The notes beneath the pieces are model-generated. The model worked only from the letters and a program-made list of their open reading frames with translations, ran no database searches and was not told the origin of the DNA. Below, piece after piece: positions 9,159 through 21,465 of a DNA stretch of 64,000 nucleotides. Source of the stretch: Mikania micrantha (lineage: Eukaryota; Streptophyta; Magnoliopsida; Asterales; Asteraceae); assembly GCA_009363875.1 (NCBI GenBank), contig CM018683.1, positions 67,008,187-67,072,186 of the forward strand, in the 5' to 3' direction. The position numbers and the translations under genes were made by a program. Every line of letters begins with the position of its first letter. Position 1 is the stretch's first letter.

Positions 9159-12100
9159 GTGAGCAGAACTATGGCTCCGAAAAGAGGTCGTCCAGCTAAG
9201 AGAGCTACCGAGAATATTACTCCCCCTGAACCGAATCCAGTTCCACCACCTGTTTCTGAAACAAATACCGTTCCTCTGGTGAACCAGGACCCAAACCCGA
9301 CACCAACGGCAGCTCCTAGTGGGTCGGTATTGAATGAAGCAGCTATAGCCCGAATCGTAAAGGAACAGCTATCGGCTGCTGGCATTGTAATACCACCACA
9401 GCCACATGTCACTTCTGGGTCTGGTCATGTGGAACATAATGCCACAGGTGGACACGTTGAAACTGTTCATACCACAGGCACAACTACTACTGCTCCTGAC
9501 CCACCACGACAGGGATGTACGTATAAATACTTTGCTTCCTGTAACCCACCTACTTTCACAGGTAGGGAAGGAGCGGCTGGACTCCTTAGGTGGATCGAGG
9601 AGATGGAAACAAAACTAAAAATCAGCCAGTGTCTGGAGGAGCATAAGGTGTCTTATGCTGCCTGTTCTTTGAAAGAATCAGCTCTTACCTGGTGGAATAC
9701 CCAGGCTAAAACTTTGGGTTCTGTTACAGTTGATTCTATGGGCTGGAATGAATTCAAAACTCTGATTAGGTCAGAGTACTGCCCAATCACTGAAATCCAA
9801 AAACTTCAGGAGGAATTCTGGAGTCACTCAATGGTCGGTGCTGATTCTTTAGCCTACACCGATCGTTTTCATGAACTTACTTGTCTACTTCCCAATATGT
9901 TTCCAACTGAGGCAGCATTGATTGAGAAGTATATCAAAGGGTTGGTTCCCCAGATTCGGGGAAATGTAACTGCTGCTGAACCCACAACCCTTAAAAGAAC
10001 CATTCTGTTGACCACCAAGCTTACCGATGAGGCGGTAAGAAGTGGTACATTGATCTCAAAATCTCAGACGGCCGTGGGCCGTAGTGAAGCTAGTACCTCG
10101 AACGTTTCTAAAGGTACCAAACGTAAATGGTTTGGCAAGTCCAAGACCAAAGCTCCAGCTGAAACCAGCCAGAACAAACCAACCGTGAAAAACTATGGAG
10201 CGGCGGTACCTGAGAGGAAAGTTTACACTGGGCCGGCGCCCAAATGTGATAGGTGTCCCTACCATCACACAGGACCATGTCCTGTTTGTGCAAAATGTAA
10301 TCGGGTAGGACACTATGCTAAATATTGCAACTTTCCTGCTCGTCAACCAAACCAAGCTTCACGACCCACTGCTCAAACGAACCGGTCATGTTACACTTGT
10401 GGAAGCCCTGATCACCTCATGCGTAATTGTCCAACCAATAACACCAATCCAGGGAATCAAGCTAGGGGTAGAGCTTTTCAGATTGGTGCAGCCGAGGCAA
10501 GACATGATGCAAACATTGTCACCGGTACGTTCCTTCTCAATAATCTTTATGCATCAGTTTTATTTGACACAGGAGCAGATAAGAGTTTTATTTCTCCTGA
10601 ATTTGCATCATTACTTTCATTGCCTACGGTAGAACTAGAAACTCCTTATGTCATTGAACTTGCAAACGGCAAGATGATCAAAACTAGCAGTGTTATTCAA
10701 GGATGTTCCTTGAATCTGAATGATCACCTTTTCGGTATCGACTTACTTCCTATTGAGCTTGGTAGCTTTGATGTCGTGGTAGGCATGAATTGGCTTTCTG
10801 ATAACCAAGCGGAAGTTGTATGTCAAACTAAGGTGATCCGTATTCCATTACCTAACGGTAATACACTGATAGTTCAAGGAGAACGAGCCGGTAGAAAACT
10901 TGGTCTCATATCTTGTATGCGGGCTCAGAAATTTTTAAGGAAAGGCTGTTATGCTTTCCTGGCACACGTGACCGAGCACAATTCTTCACCTACACGTATC
11001 ACTGATATCCCAGTAGTCAAAGATTTTCCTGAAGTTTTTCCTGAAGATATATCAGGATTACCCCCAACAAGACAGGTTGAATTTCGTATTGACTTGATTC
11101 CTGGCGCTGCACCTGTTGCTAAAGCCCCGTATCGGCTTGCGCCATCTGAAATGCAAGAACTTTCAGGTCAATTACAGGAACTTCTTGATAAAGGTTTCAT
11201 TCGACCCAGTTTTTCACCCTGGGGAGCACCAATTCTTTTTGTGAAAAAGAAAGATGGATCATTCAGGATGTGTATCGACTACAGGGAACTCAATAAACTG
11301 ACAATCAAGAACCGTTATCCATTACCTCGTATTGATGATCTGTTTGATCAGTTGCAGGGTGCTACATATTTCTCAAAAATTGATTTGAGGTCCGGATATC
11401 ATCAGTTGCGAATTCATGACAATGATGTTCCAAAAACTGCTTTCCGAACCCGGTACGGACATTACGAGTTTTTAGTAATGCCGTTTGGTTTAACCAATGC
11501 ACCTGCAGTTTTTATGGATCTGATGAACCGAGTATGTAGACCTTATCTGGATAAGTTTGTGATTGTATTTATTGATGATATTCTCATTTATTCCCGGAAC
11601 CAGCAGGAACATGCCCAACATCTGAAACTCATCTTAGAACTTCTAGCACGTGAACAGCTATATGCCAAATTTTCCAAGTGTGAATTTTGGTTACGAGAAG
11701 TTCAGTTTCTGGGGCATGTTGTGAATGAGAATGGTATTCAAGTGGATCCCAGTAAGATCAAAGCGGTAGAACAATGGGAGACACCCCGAACCCCGACTGA
11801 AATACGTCAATTCTTGGGGTTGGCAGGTTATTATCGTCGATTTATCAAGAACTTTTCAAAAATCGCTCTGCCACTTACCACTTTGACTCAGAAGAACCAA
11901 CCGTTTATATGGGATTCCCAACAGGAGGAGGCTTTCCAACTGTTGAAACATAAACTCTGCAATGCACCTATCTTAGCACTACCGGAAGGTACAGATAACT
12001 TCACGGTTTATTGTGATGCTTCCCGTCAGGGACTTGGGTGTGTTTTAATGCAGAACGATAAGGTGATTGCTTACGCTTCTCGGCAGTTGAAAGTACACGA

Positions 12101-13829
12101 GAAGAACTATACCACTCATGATCTAGAACTTGGTGCAGTTGTGTTTGCACTCAAGATTTGGAGACATTATCTGTACGGAACCAAGTGTATTGTATACACG
12201 GATCACAAAAGTCTCCAACATATTCTAGATCAGAAAATGTTGAACATGCGACAAAGGCGATGGGTTGAACTCTTGAACGATTACGACTGTGAAATCCGTT
12301 ATCACCCAGGCAAGGCAAATGTTGTGGCCGATGCCTTGAGTCGCAAGGAACGGGTCAAACCCCTACGTGTGAGAGCGTTAGGTTTGACTATCCAAACCAG
12401 TCTAATTCCTCAGATTAGAGATGCTCAGCAACAAGCTTTACAAACAACGAATTATTCTGCTGAGGGACTAAGAGGATTAGATAAGAAACTCAATACTAAA
12501 GCTGATGGACTGTTGTATTTCAAAGACCGAATGTGGGTTCCTCTATTCGGTAACTCTCGAACAACCATCTTGGATGAGGCGCACAAATCCAGGTATTCTA
12601 TTCATCCAGGTGCCGATAAAATGTATAAAGATCTTAGAGATTTTTACTGGTGGCCTGGGATGAAGAGAAACGTATTAGAATACGTGGACCGATGTTTAAC
12701 GTGTCTTAAAGTGAAGGCTGAACACCAACGACCTTCTGGGTTACTCCAACAACCTGAGATTCCCATGTGGAAATGGGATCAGATCTCTATGGATTTCATT
12801 ACAAAATTACCCAGAACGTCACGTAACCATGACTCGATATGGGTTATCGTTGATCGCCTTACTAAATCTGCGCATTTCTTACCCATCCGAGAAGATTACT
12901 CTATGGATCGACTGGCTAAACTCTATGTTAATGAGATTGTATCTCGACATGGAGTACCGATCTCTATCATTTCTGACAGAGATAGTCGATTTATGTCACG
13001 ATTTTGGCAAACTCTTCAGAATGCTCTGGGCACGCAAATCAATATGAGCACAGCTTATCATCCTCAAACAGATGGGCAGACGGAGCGAACAAATCAAACG
13101 TTAGAAGACATGCTTAGAAGTTGTGTGATTGATTTTGGAGGTAGCTGGGATATTCATCTTCCACTTGTGGAATTCTCATACAATAACAGCTACCATACCA
13201 GCATACAATGCGCTCCATTCGAGGCACTGTATGGGCGCAAGTGCAGATCTCCTATTTGCTGGTCGGAAATAGGAGAAAATCAAATCATTGGTCCAGAATT
13301 CATTCAGGAAACAACTGATAAGATCGCATTGATTCAAGAACGAATTAAAGCTGCTCGCGATCGTCAAAAGAGTTATGCTGATAACCGTCGTAGACCACTA
13401 GAATTCCAAGTTGGTGACCGTGTAATGTTGAAAGTATCACCCTGGAAGGGCATTTTCAGATTTGGTAAACGAGGTAAACTCTCACCGAGGTTTGTAGGGC
13501 CATTTAAAATTCTTGAACGAATTGGATCTGTAGCCTACAGACTCGAATTACCTCTTGAACACAGTAACATACATGACGTTTTTCACGTATCAAATCTGAA
13601 AAAGTGTTTAAACGATGAATCTTTGATCGTACCTCTTGAAGAACTTCAGATCAATGATAAACTTCAGTTTACCGAAGAACCGGTAGAAGTAATGGATCGA
13701 GAAGTTAAGGTACTCAAACGCAGTCGCATACCAATCGTTAAAGTTCGCTGGAACTCTCAACGAGGACCTGAATATACTTGGGAACGTGAAGATCAGATGA
13801 AAGCAAAATATCCTCACTTGTTCTCATAA
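9159..13829 (+). CDS. Gag-Pol polyprotein of gypsy D
   Basis: One uninterrupted frame of 1556 codons encodes the full reverse-transcription and integration machinery. Order by residue: capsid-like Gag (about 120-320); Cys/His cluster and zinc knuckles (about 362-395 and CYTCGSPDHLMRNC at about 410); aspartic protease with LFDTGADKSF at about 468; RT (about 640-900) with catalytic FIDDIL at about 804; RNase H with YCDASRQGLG at about 950; integrase HHCC finger (about 1148-1190) and D-D-E residues at about 1211, 1272 and 1309; the GDRVMLKVSPWKG motif; and a chromodomain-like tail ending in a W-rich YTWEREDQM segment. No stop or frameshift is present, so the element can probably supply all functions itself. 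MSRTMAPKRG offers two starts, 9159 or 9171; the ACTATGG context favours the second. Confidence 0.96.
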   Translation: MSRTMAPKRGRPAKRATENITPPEPNPVPPPVSETNTVPLVNQDPNPTPTAAPSGSVLNEAAIARIVKEQLSAAGIVIPPQPHVTSGSGHVEHNATGGHVETVHTTGTTTTAPDPPRQGCTYKYFASCNPPTFTGREGAAGLLRWIEEMETKLKISQCLEEHKVSYAACSLKESALTWWNTQAKTLGSVTVDSMGWNEFKTLIRSEYCPITEIQKLQEEFWSHSMVGADSLAYTDRFHELTCLLPNMFPTEAALIEKYIKGLVPQIRGNVTAAEPTTLKRTILLTTKLTDEAVRSGTLISKSQTAVGRSEASTSNVSKGTKRKWFGKSKTKAPAETSQNKPTVKNYGAAVPERKVYTGPAPKCDRCPYHHTGPCPVCAKCNRVGHYAKYCNFPARQPNQASRPTAQTNRSCYTCGSPDHLMRNCPTNNTNPGNQARGRAFQIGAAEARHDANIVTGTFLLNNLYASVLFDTGADKSFISPEFASLLSLPTVELETPYVIELANGKMIKTSSVIQGCSLNLNDHLFGIDLLPIELGSFDVVVGMNWLSDNQAEVVCQTKVIRIPLPNGNTLIVQGERAGRKLGLISCMRAQKFLRKGCYAFLAHVTEHNSSPTRITDIPVVKDFPEVFPEDISGLPPTRQVEFRIDLIPGAAPVAKAPYRLAPSEMQELSGQLQELLDKGFIRPSFSPWGAPILFVKKKDGSFRMCIDYRELNKLTIKNRYPLPRIDDLFDQLQGATYFSKIDLRSGYHQLRIHDNDVPKTAFRTRYGHYEFLVMPFGLTNAPAVFMDLMNRVCRPYLDKFVIVFIDDILIYSRNQQEHAQHLKLILELLAREQLYAKFSKCEFWLREVQFLGHVVNENGIQVDPSKIKAVEQWETPRTPTEIRQFLGLAGYYRRFIKNFSKIALPLTTLTQKNQPFIWDSQQEEAFQLLKHKLCNAPILALPEGTDNFTVYCDASRQGLGCVLMQNDKVIAYASRQLKVHEKNYTTHDLELGAVVFALKIWRHYLYGTKCIVYTDHKSLQHILDQKMLNMRQRRWVELLNDYDCEIRYHPGKANVVADALSRKERVKPLRVRALGLTIQTSLIPQIRDAQQQALQTTNYSAEGLRGLDKKLNTKADGLLYFKDRMWVPLFGNSRTTILDEAHKSRYSIHPGADKMYKDLRDFYWWPGMKRNVLEYVDRCLTCLKVKAEHQRPSGLLQQPEIPMWKWDQISMDFITKLPRTSRNHDSIWVIVDRLTKSAHFLPIREDYSMDRLAKLYVNEIVSRHGVPISIISDRDSRFMSRFWQTLQNALGTQINMSTAYHPQTDGQTERTNQTLEDMLRSCVIDFGGSWDIHLPLVEFSYNNSYHTSIQCAPFEALYGRKCRSPICWSEIGENQIIGPEFIQETTDKIALIQERIKAARDRQKSYADNRRRPLEFQVGDRVMLKVSPWKGIFRFGKRGKLSPRFVGPFKILERIGSVAYRLELPLEHSNIHDVFHVSNLKKCLNDESLIVPLEELQINDKLQFTEEPVEVMDREVKVLKRSRIPIVKVRWNSQRGPEYTWEREDQMKAKYPHLFS

Positions 13830-13880
13830 GACAATTGTCGACAGATAAGTCTTCACTAAATTTCGGGACGAAATTTCTGT

Positions 13881-13893
13881 AACAGGAGGAGAC
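13881..13893 (+). other. polypurine tract of gypsy D
   Basis: AACAGGAGGAGAC lies directly before the 3' LTR (TGTGACA...). It is the expected RNase H-resistant primer for plus-strand DNA synthesis. It is preceded by GGGACGAAATTTC, a pattern also found before the 3' LTRs of E and C. Confidence 0.85.
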
Positions 13894-16013
13894 TGTGACA
13901 ATTGCAGGTAAAGATTACGTCATCAATGACGTTCACACGTTTGGTTGTTCTAGAAATCCGCGCGAAAGTGATGATTGTAATTATTGCAGGTTTAAAGTAT
14001 GCGAGAAATCGAGAACATAGGAGAAAACGGATCGCGAAACGGAATTCTGGATTGCCCGGAATCGATAAAAGAAGAAAAATCTCTAAGTGTTGGTCGAAAG
14101 GGCTTATCGCGGTACGCGGAGGTGGGCTTGAGAGTCCTCCGCGGTACGCGATGATTGTAAAATATCTCAGATTCCCGAAAAACTTCGCGGTACGCGAAGC
14201 CAAAATAGACTCTCCGTCGCGGTACGCGACGGATGAGGCGGTGGAACAAGTTAATCCTTTTAATCAGATTGCATGTAAAGAAACTATATTTCATCTTCTT
14301 CGCTTCTGCTCCGTTCCCAGACGAAAATACACACACAAATACCATTAAAACCCAAATCTAAACCCACCACAACTACCAGAACGAACCAGTGATCGTAGAT
14401 ACACGTTCTGATCGTATTTCTGTCCGTTAAACCGCTCGTTTCAGGTAACTATTCGTTTAAACCTTCTAGTTTGATTTTGATTGATTAGATCTTGATTTTG
14501 AACGTAATGAGATAGTTAGGATTGTTGATTATTGCCTAGATGATGGCTAGGATTGATTATAAACGAAGAACACGAAGTTCTAACGGTTAAATCCTTGTTT
14601 TGATCCGTTGTGATGCCCGGTTTGCATGAAATCATACCTATGATTATAATGGTTTAAACCATTTGATTATGACAATGTAGGTGATTAGTTTGATTAATCT
14701 TTGAAATGCAAAGGTTAAATCCAAGTGTTTCAAACTAATCACAATCATTAACATACTCATTGGAATGATTATCTGATGTTTGTGATAACAGTCAGATTAG
14801 TATGTTAAATCTGGTTATTTCACCTATTATGGTGCTACATTGTAATATTTCATGATATTTGGGTAATCAATAACAAGGATTAATCAATTCTAAGCCATTA
14901 AATCATCTAAAAATTGTCTTAATATTATAATCAACAATATTAACTATTTGATTAATCCGAGATTATTTAGATTAATCAAGAGAGTCATCAACTTTGTATC
15001 AGGAATCTAATGCAATGTAGATTCCTATATTATCATACATTGTATGATATAACCTTAAATTGGTTAATGATATAATTAATATCGAGTTGATGATTTATTG
15101 AGCAATGTCTTTGACATTGAACGTTCAGAAGGATCTAATCAGTAAACTAGAACATAATTAACTTATTAAATATAATTAAATGCAGAATCATCTCTTTGTT
15201 GTTAGATTGGAGAGATTTTGCTACCTTATATCATCAGGTGAGTTTCGTACCACCCCTGTTCTTTTAATGTTGTATAAACATCGGGGTATAACTGCTAAAC
15301 TTTTCTTGATCATATGATATGTGTCACTGTTATCTGCGTGATTTCATGTGATTAACTGAATTTGTGGATTTCATGGGATTGTTGCCGTTAGTATCTCTAT
15401 CATGATATCAAAGTCCTCATTCTTGAACTGTATCTAGTGAACCCATGTGTGGCCGAGCAGAAAACATTGATAGTACTATCGGTTGACACCCCATTCACTG
15501 GGAGGATTGCATCTCCCCTGGTGTGAATGTTTGTTATCTGTTTCCTGAACTTCTTAATGGTGTGATAGACATTAAGATAATGAGGCAATAAGATATTTAC
15601 CGACGGGTAATATCGAGAACTGAACATATCGTCTGAAAGGAACTAGATACGGGTCCCATGGTTATCCGGAACTGTGAACATGTATTTGAACTTGACTGTC
15701 ATATCATATGATTTAACTAAACTGTATGAACTCACCAGCTTTGTGCTGATGTTTTCGAAACTAAAACTTTTGCAGGCAATCAAGGACAACGGTGAGGATG
15801 CACTCACAGCACTAGCAATAACAGTAATTAAATAAACTGTAATAATATTTGTAACCACGAACCTTGTAATGTAAGTTTTACTTTTCGTAATCTGTGTGCT
15901 ATGATGATACCGGATCAAGTAAGTCACCCCTCATGCTCTGAGACATCACCACTATGCTTCCGCTACCCTTTTGATGACATCATTCTCAGGTGACGAGAGG
16001 TGGGGGTGTGACA
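13894..16013 (+). repeat. 3' LTR of gypsy D
   Basis: It is 2120 bp, the same length as the 5' LTR, with identical sequence in every stretch compared, including the hairpin cluster (about 14109-14232) and the putative intron. It is followed by the target duplication GTGTT (16014-16018) and then by E's LTR remnant. Confidence 0.95.
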
Positions 16014-16018
16014 GTGTT

Positions 16019-16078
16019 GGGTAGTGGCTTAAATGATAACATGAAGATTTCTAACATTTGAAATGATATAACATTGGG
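16019..16078 (+). repeat. right remnant of the 5' LTR of gypsy E
   Basis: GGGTAGTGGCTTAAATGATA and the bases that follow match 20181-20240 of E's 3' LTR with a couple of substitutions. Identity stops abruptly at AACATTGG, where coding gag sequence begins, so a deletion has joined LTR to gag. Confidence 0.75.
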
Positions 16079-19000
16079 AACGGAGCGGATGTGGATCAAC
16101 CGATACCACAATATGTTGAATGCCAAGTATCGTGAGTTTCTTACACCCTCCAAGTGTGGACATTGGCAGAACTGATTGAGTGCGCTCCTAGAGCGCGAAC
16201 TGGAGTTAAAACGATAAGAGGACCGCGGTGAAAAGCGGAAGGCGGAAAAGGAGGCCGGGTCTTCTAAGAAGGGGAAATTTTCGAACTCACCTACAAAGTC
16301 CCAATCAAGCAGGGGAGCTAAACATTGTGCTAAATGTGGGAAAACCCATGTGGGGAATTTTTCAGTACGATCTCTATCGTGCTACAAGTGTGGAAAAAAA
16401 GGGCATCTTGCTAATCAATGTTCAAGTACTTTGAACTTGTGTTATAATTGCTACAAACCGGGGCACATACAAAGTGAGGGTCCGGAACTTAAGGGGACTG
16501 GATTTGGTGGAACAGAAAATCGATCTTTTAAGGGGCAAGGAAGTGGGAAGAAGGTTGAGATACCCAAACCAAGGGGTACGACCTTTCAAATTACTGTGGA
16601 GGTAGCCAAAGTCACACCTGACGTGGTGACAGGTACTTTCTTCATCAATACCTTTCCTGCTTACATTTTATTTGATTCGGGGACTAGTAGATCATTTGTG
16701 TCTACGAATTTTATACATCATTCATCTTTTGTTGTTGAGAAATTGTCGGTGCCTCTAGAAATAGAAATAGCGGATTATAAATGCTTTCTAGTATGTGATG
16801 TCTATCGAAAATGTAAATTAACCATCGATGGGGAGGATTTTGATATTGATTTGATACCTATGGTATTGGGGACTTCAATGCGGTGGTTGGGATGGATTGG
16901 CTTTCAGCGCACGGGGGCAACATTGTGTGCAAACATAAGATTATTCAATTGATGTCTCCTAGTGGACATGAGGTGTTTATTCGTGGGGAGAAACGTGGCT
17001 ATGAAGTATTTGAACAATGGGGGACGATCTATTCTTGCTTACGTGGTGGATTCGGAGAAAGGAGTGAAGATGATAGAAGACATTCCAATAGTTCGTGATT
17101 TTTCGGATGTCTTTCCGGACGAACTACCGGGATTACCTTCGAAAGGGATGTGGAGTTCCGAATTGATTTGGTGCCCGGGGCTAAACCCTACCGTTTGGTG
17201 CCATCTGAATTGCAAGAGATGATGAATCAATTGCAAGAACTTCTTGATCGGGGTATTATTCGCCTAGCATCTCACCTTGGGATGCACCGGTGTTATTTGT
17301 AATGAAAAAAATTGAAAGCTTTAGGATGTGTATAGATTATCGGGAGTTGAACAAGGTCACGGTGAAGAATAGGTATCCATTACCTAGGATTGACGACCTC
17401 TTTGACCAATTACAAGGTGCTTCATGGTTTTCTAAGATCGACCTTCGATCAGGAAACCATCAGTTGAAGTTTAGAGAGGAAGACATTCCAAAGATGGCTT
17501 TTCGTACGAGGTACAAAAATTACAAGTATCTTGTGATGTCCTTTGGGTTAACTAACGCATTGGCGGTGTTCATGGATTTGATGAATCGGGTGTGTCATCC
17601 AATGTTAGATAGGTTAGTCATTGTGTTCCTTGATGACATACTTATCTGTTCCAAGAATGAAGCCGATCACACGTGTCATTTGTGAGAAGTTCTTGAAACA
17701 CTTCGCAAGGAGAAAGTGTATGCTAAATTCCAAGTGTGACTTCTAGTAATGTGAAGTGCAATTCTTAGGACATGTGGTCAATGCCGATGGCATACATGTC
17801 GATCCTACAAAAATTCAGGCGGTTATGAAATGGATTCCACCCAAGACTCCAACCGAGGTTAGAAGTTTTCTTGGTTTAGCCGCTTATTACAGGAGGTTTA
17901 TTCAAGACTTTGCCAAGATTGCTTCATCTTTGACAAAATCTTACGAGGAAAAAATACTAACGCATTGCGAAATTCTGTATCATCCAGGGAAAGCAAATGT
18001 AGTGGCGGACGCTTTGAGTAGGAAGGAGGAACCTTTACCCATTCGGGAAAAAGCAATGAAAATCAGGGTGACATCGGATTTGGTGAATCAAATTAAAGCT
18101 GCTCAAACGGAAGCTTTAAAGGAGGAGAATTGGAAACGTGATAGAATTAAGGGGTTTGCTCACCAATTGGATGAGGATAGTTGGGGACTAAAGACAAGGT
18201 GGTTCGGGTGGATACCTCCCACTTGTCCATTAAAGACGGCTTTATTGGAGGAATCTCATAAATCGAGATATTCGATTCACCCAAGAGGCACGAAGATGTA
18301 TCGTGACTTGCGGGTTAATTATTGGTGGCTGAGGATGAAACAAGATATTGTCAAGTATGTCGAAAAATGCTTGACTTGTTCTCAAGTTAAGGAGGAGCAT
18401 CAAAAGCCGTATGGAAAATTGCAACATTTGGAGATCCCGATGTAGAAGTGGGAGCATATTACGATGGACCTAATCACGAAGCTTCCTAAGACTAGGAACG
18501 GTTATGATACTATATGGGTCGCCGTAGATCGGTTTTCAAAGAGTGCCCACTATATGCCGATCAAGGAGACGTATTCTTCCAAGAAAATGGCTGAAATTTA
18601 TGTTAAGGAGGTGGTGTCTCGACATGGAGTACCGGTGACTATTGTGTCTGATCGTGACACTCGGTTCACTTCTCATTTTTGGAAGAATTTTTAATAGGAA
18701 TTGGGCACGAAACTACTATTAAGCACGGCGTATCACCCTCAAACAGATGGTCAGAGTTAAAGAACCATGCAAACATTTGAGGAAATGTTACGGACGTGCA
18801 TCATTGACTTTGGGGGAAGTTGGGATGATTATTTACCTTTGGCGGAGTTTTCTTATAACAATAGTTATCATTCCTGTCTTGGAATACCTCCTTTTGAGGT
18901 TTTGTATGTTAGAAAATGTAGAAACTTCCGTGTGTTGGGGAGAAGTGGGACTGAGAGAACTTGCCAGCAAAAAGGTAGTAAAGGTGACGAATGAACGCAT

Positions 19001-19507
19001 CGATAGATACAGGCTCATTAAAAGGCGGCACAAGACCGTCAGAAATCGTATGCGGATAAATGGACGAGGTCGATTGAATTCGAAGTGGGGGACTTTGTGT
19101 TGTTAAAAGTTTCTCCTTGGAAGGGTGGGATTCGTTTTCGTAAGCGTGGGAAGCTTAGTCCACGGTTTATTGGACCATTCAAGATTATAGCTCGGATTGG
19201 CGAGGTTTCCTATCGCTTAGAGCTACCGGAGGAATTGAGTGGGATTCACAATATATTCCATGTGTCTTATCTGCAAAAGTGCTTGGCGGACGAATCGGCT
19301 TATGTGCCAATGGAGGATTTGGTGATAGATGATAAACTCAATTATATTGAGAAACCAGCGGCGATCTTGGATAAGAAAGTCAAGCAACTTCGGAATAAGA
19401 CAATTAACCAAGTAAAGGTGCATTGGAAGAACAGGCGGGGTTCAGATGCTACGTGGGAGTCGGAGGATGAAATGCGGAAATTTTATCCTTTTCTTTTTGA
19501 GGTGTAA
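16079..19507 (+). pseudogene. broken Gag-Pol of gypsy E
   Basis: Frames change repeatedly. Recognisable in order are: a Gag C-terminal stretch with zinc knuckles (CYKCGKKGHLANQC at about 16380-16420, then a damaged second knuckle); protease with LFDSGTSRSF at about 16670; RT 17290-17685 with FLDDIL; a short RT end with FLGLAAYYRRF at 17870; then a jump straight to HPGKANVVADALSRK at about 17985, so nearly all of RNase H is deleted. Integrase follows at 18050-19000 with in-frame stops, for example just after LEIPM at 18445 and within WKNF at 18690. The tail, with VSPWKGGIRF and a chromodomain-like end (19085-19507), is intact. It cannot make a working polyprotein. The protein is closer in sequence to C than to D by eye. 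Confidence 0.9.
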
Positions 19508-19529
19508 CGAGGTTTCTGGGACGAAACCT

Positions 19530-19548
19530 TTGTAAGGAGGGGAGAATT
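19530..19548 (+). other. polypurine tract of gypsy E
   Basis: TTGTAAGGAGGGGAGAATT directly precedes the 3' LTR and follows GGGACGAAACC. This is the same arrangement as in C (AAGGAGGGGAGACT), supporting a close relation of E and C. Confidence 0.75.
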
Positions 19549-21465
19549 TGTAATGACCCATTTTGGGGAAATATTATAAATAAAACATAATTGATGTCTA
19601 ATTATTTTAATTTTAACTAATGGGTGTTTTATAAGATTTAGTTATCTAAAATATTACATGGTGGGGGTTTACTAACTTACTTAGTTAATTGTTTATAGTT
19701 AGTTTTAACTAGAACTTGAGGGGTTAAAGTTGTCAGTCTATGAAACTTAAATTAAAGGGGTTAAACATGACATTGTGGGTCAAAATCAGTCAATGAATGA
19801 CTTGGGGGAGAGGGTCGACGAGCAGGGAGAAAAGAAGCAAAGGAGAAAGCTCAAAAATTCAGAAATTGGAGCTTGGTTTGCGATTTGATCTTGAATGCAA
19901 GCATAAACTTGAGTTCTCCTTGTTTCTAACTTCATCTAGGTATGTAATTTTTGGGGGTTTATTGAGATTTTCATGGGTCTCCATGAGGGGTGTGGGTTTG
20001 ATGGGTGAAATCAAAAATTGGGATTTTATATGGTGCCATATGTTATTAATCATCATGGATTTCATCTAGAAACGACATTTTGTTCATTTGATAGAGTTTG
20101 ATTGAGTTTGATTTAGTTTGATAAACATGGAGTTTTTCATGTCGCGAAAAAGATGAACTGGGAGGTTTAAAATGGGTGTTGGGTAGTGGCTTAGATGATA
20201 ACATGATGATTTCTAACATTTGAAATGATATAACATTGGAGATTAGCGAACTTGGGTGATTAGAAACCTAAATGGGGGATTGATGGGTTTAGATGTGGTT
20301 GAAATGTGTAAGGAAAATTCCTGCACGCAAGTTGTATGATGAAATGTCAACAACTTGATTTTTACCTAATAATATGTTTAAATGGATGGGTGAGGTTAAT
20401 TGGTTGTTATGATCATAAAAGGTGAAACCTTTGTGATTAGGGGGTCATTTGACTATAACCTAGGTGTAATTGGTGATAATGGTCAAATGGGTGTGATTTG
20501 ACTAGTTGTTGTCAACCATATTGTTTAACTATTAGTTGTGATAATAGGAAGCAATAGTGGAGGTGTTAGCAGAAATTAACGACTCGAGAAAGATATTTTG
20601 GTAGTGAATAATCCTTCAGGACAAGGTAAGTCACTTACCTATTATACTCGATATGGTTGATTGGTTTTATGCATATGTGTGTATATGTGTATGTAATGTA
20701 TGTGGAATATACATTGGATGTAGAAATTTGGTGAATTTGATGTTTGTATGTTTTGGTGTGACAATAATATGCAATAGGTGTATACTTGCTTAATTATTGT
20801 AAAATCTTATGTATATAAGTGGTTTGATGTATTAAGAATGAATCACAAGGTGTGTGAACTTCTTATTTGAAATTTGACTGAAATTAGTCAAACAATTCGC
20901 ATGAGGTGTAAATTTGAATTGGGTTGAATCACAAGTGGTGTGATCTTCCCTTGGTGAATTTATGGAGTTTAGGTAAATCATAAGTGGTGTGATTACCTAC
21001 TTTGAGAATCTTTGGTGAAAAAGGAAGTCTCAAAGGAGTGGTGAATAATTTGACTTTTATTTGGTGATTTTTTTATGTTCTAACACTTTAATTTTGTTCT
21101 AAGGTGTTTATGGATATGAATTTCATTTTTTGAAATTGTTGTTTTATTATGACAAATGGAAATCATTGGATGGAAAGGAAGTTCCATTTGGTTTGGGTGA
21201 AATTTGGTGTTGTTATGGGTTGAGATGTAATGACTTGTTTAACAAATCATTCGGTGTTAATTCTTAATGAAATCAACATATTATGTTCGAACTTGGTTTT
21301 TATGTCCCTAAGGTGTTATGGGATCTATTTGGAGGTAACAGAAGGGTTAAAACGATTCGGGGTGGTCACGGGGGTGTAAAACGCGAAAAACTGAAAAAAA
21401 CTGCTGCTGCAGGGGCCATAAGCCTACGCCTTGAGAGTAGGCCTACGTCAGAAGGTTTCTGCTAA

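Larger units (their letters stand above)
4691..16013 (+). mobile_element. intact Ty3/gypsy (chromovirus-like) retrotransposon D
   Basis: The 11,323-bp element has two 2120-bp LTRs beginning TGTGACAATTGC and ending GGGTGTGACA. It is flanked by the 5-bp target duplication GTGTT (4686-4690 and 16014-16018). It has a tRNA-iMet primer site, a separate upstream frame (7163-7984), a tandem-repeat leader, one uninterrupted Gag-Pol frame (9159-13829) and a polypurine tract. RT precedes integrase, as in gypsy. The integrase tail (GDRVMLKVSPWKG, then a chromodomain-like end) suggests the Tekay/Del branch of chromoviruses, by family recall. I saw no LTR difference in the stretches I compared. It inserted into the already broken 5' LTR of E. 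Confidence 0.95.
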
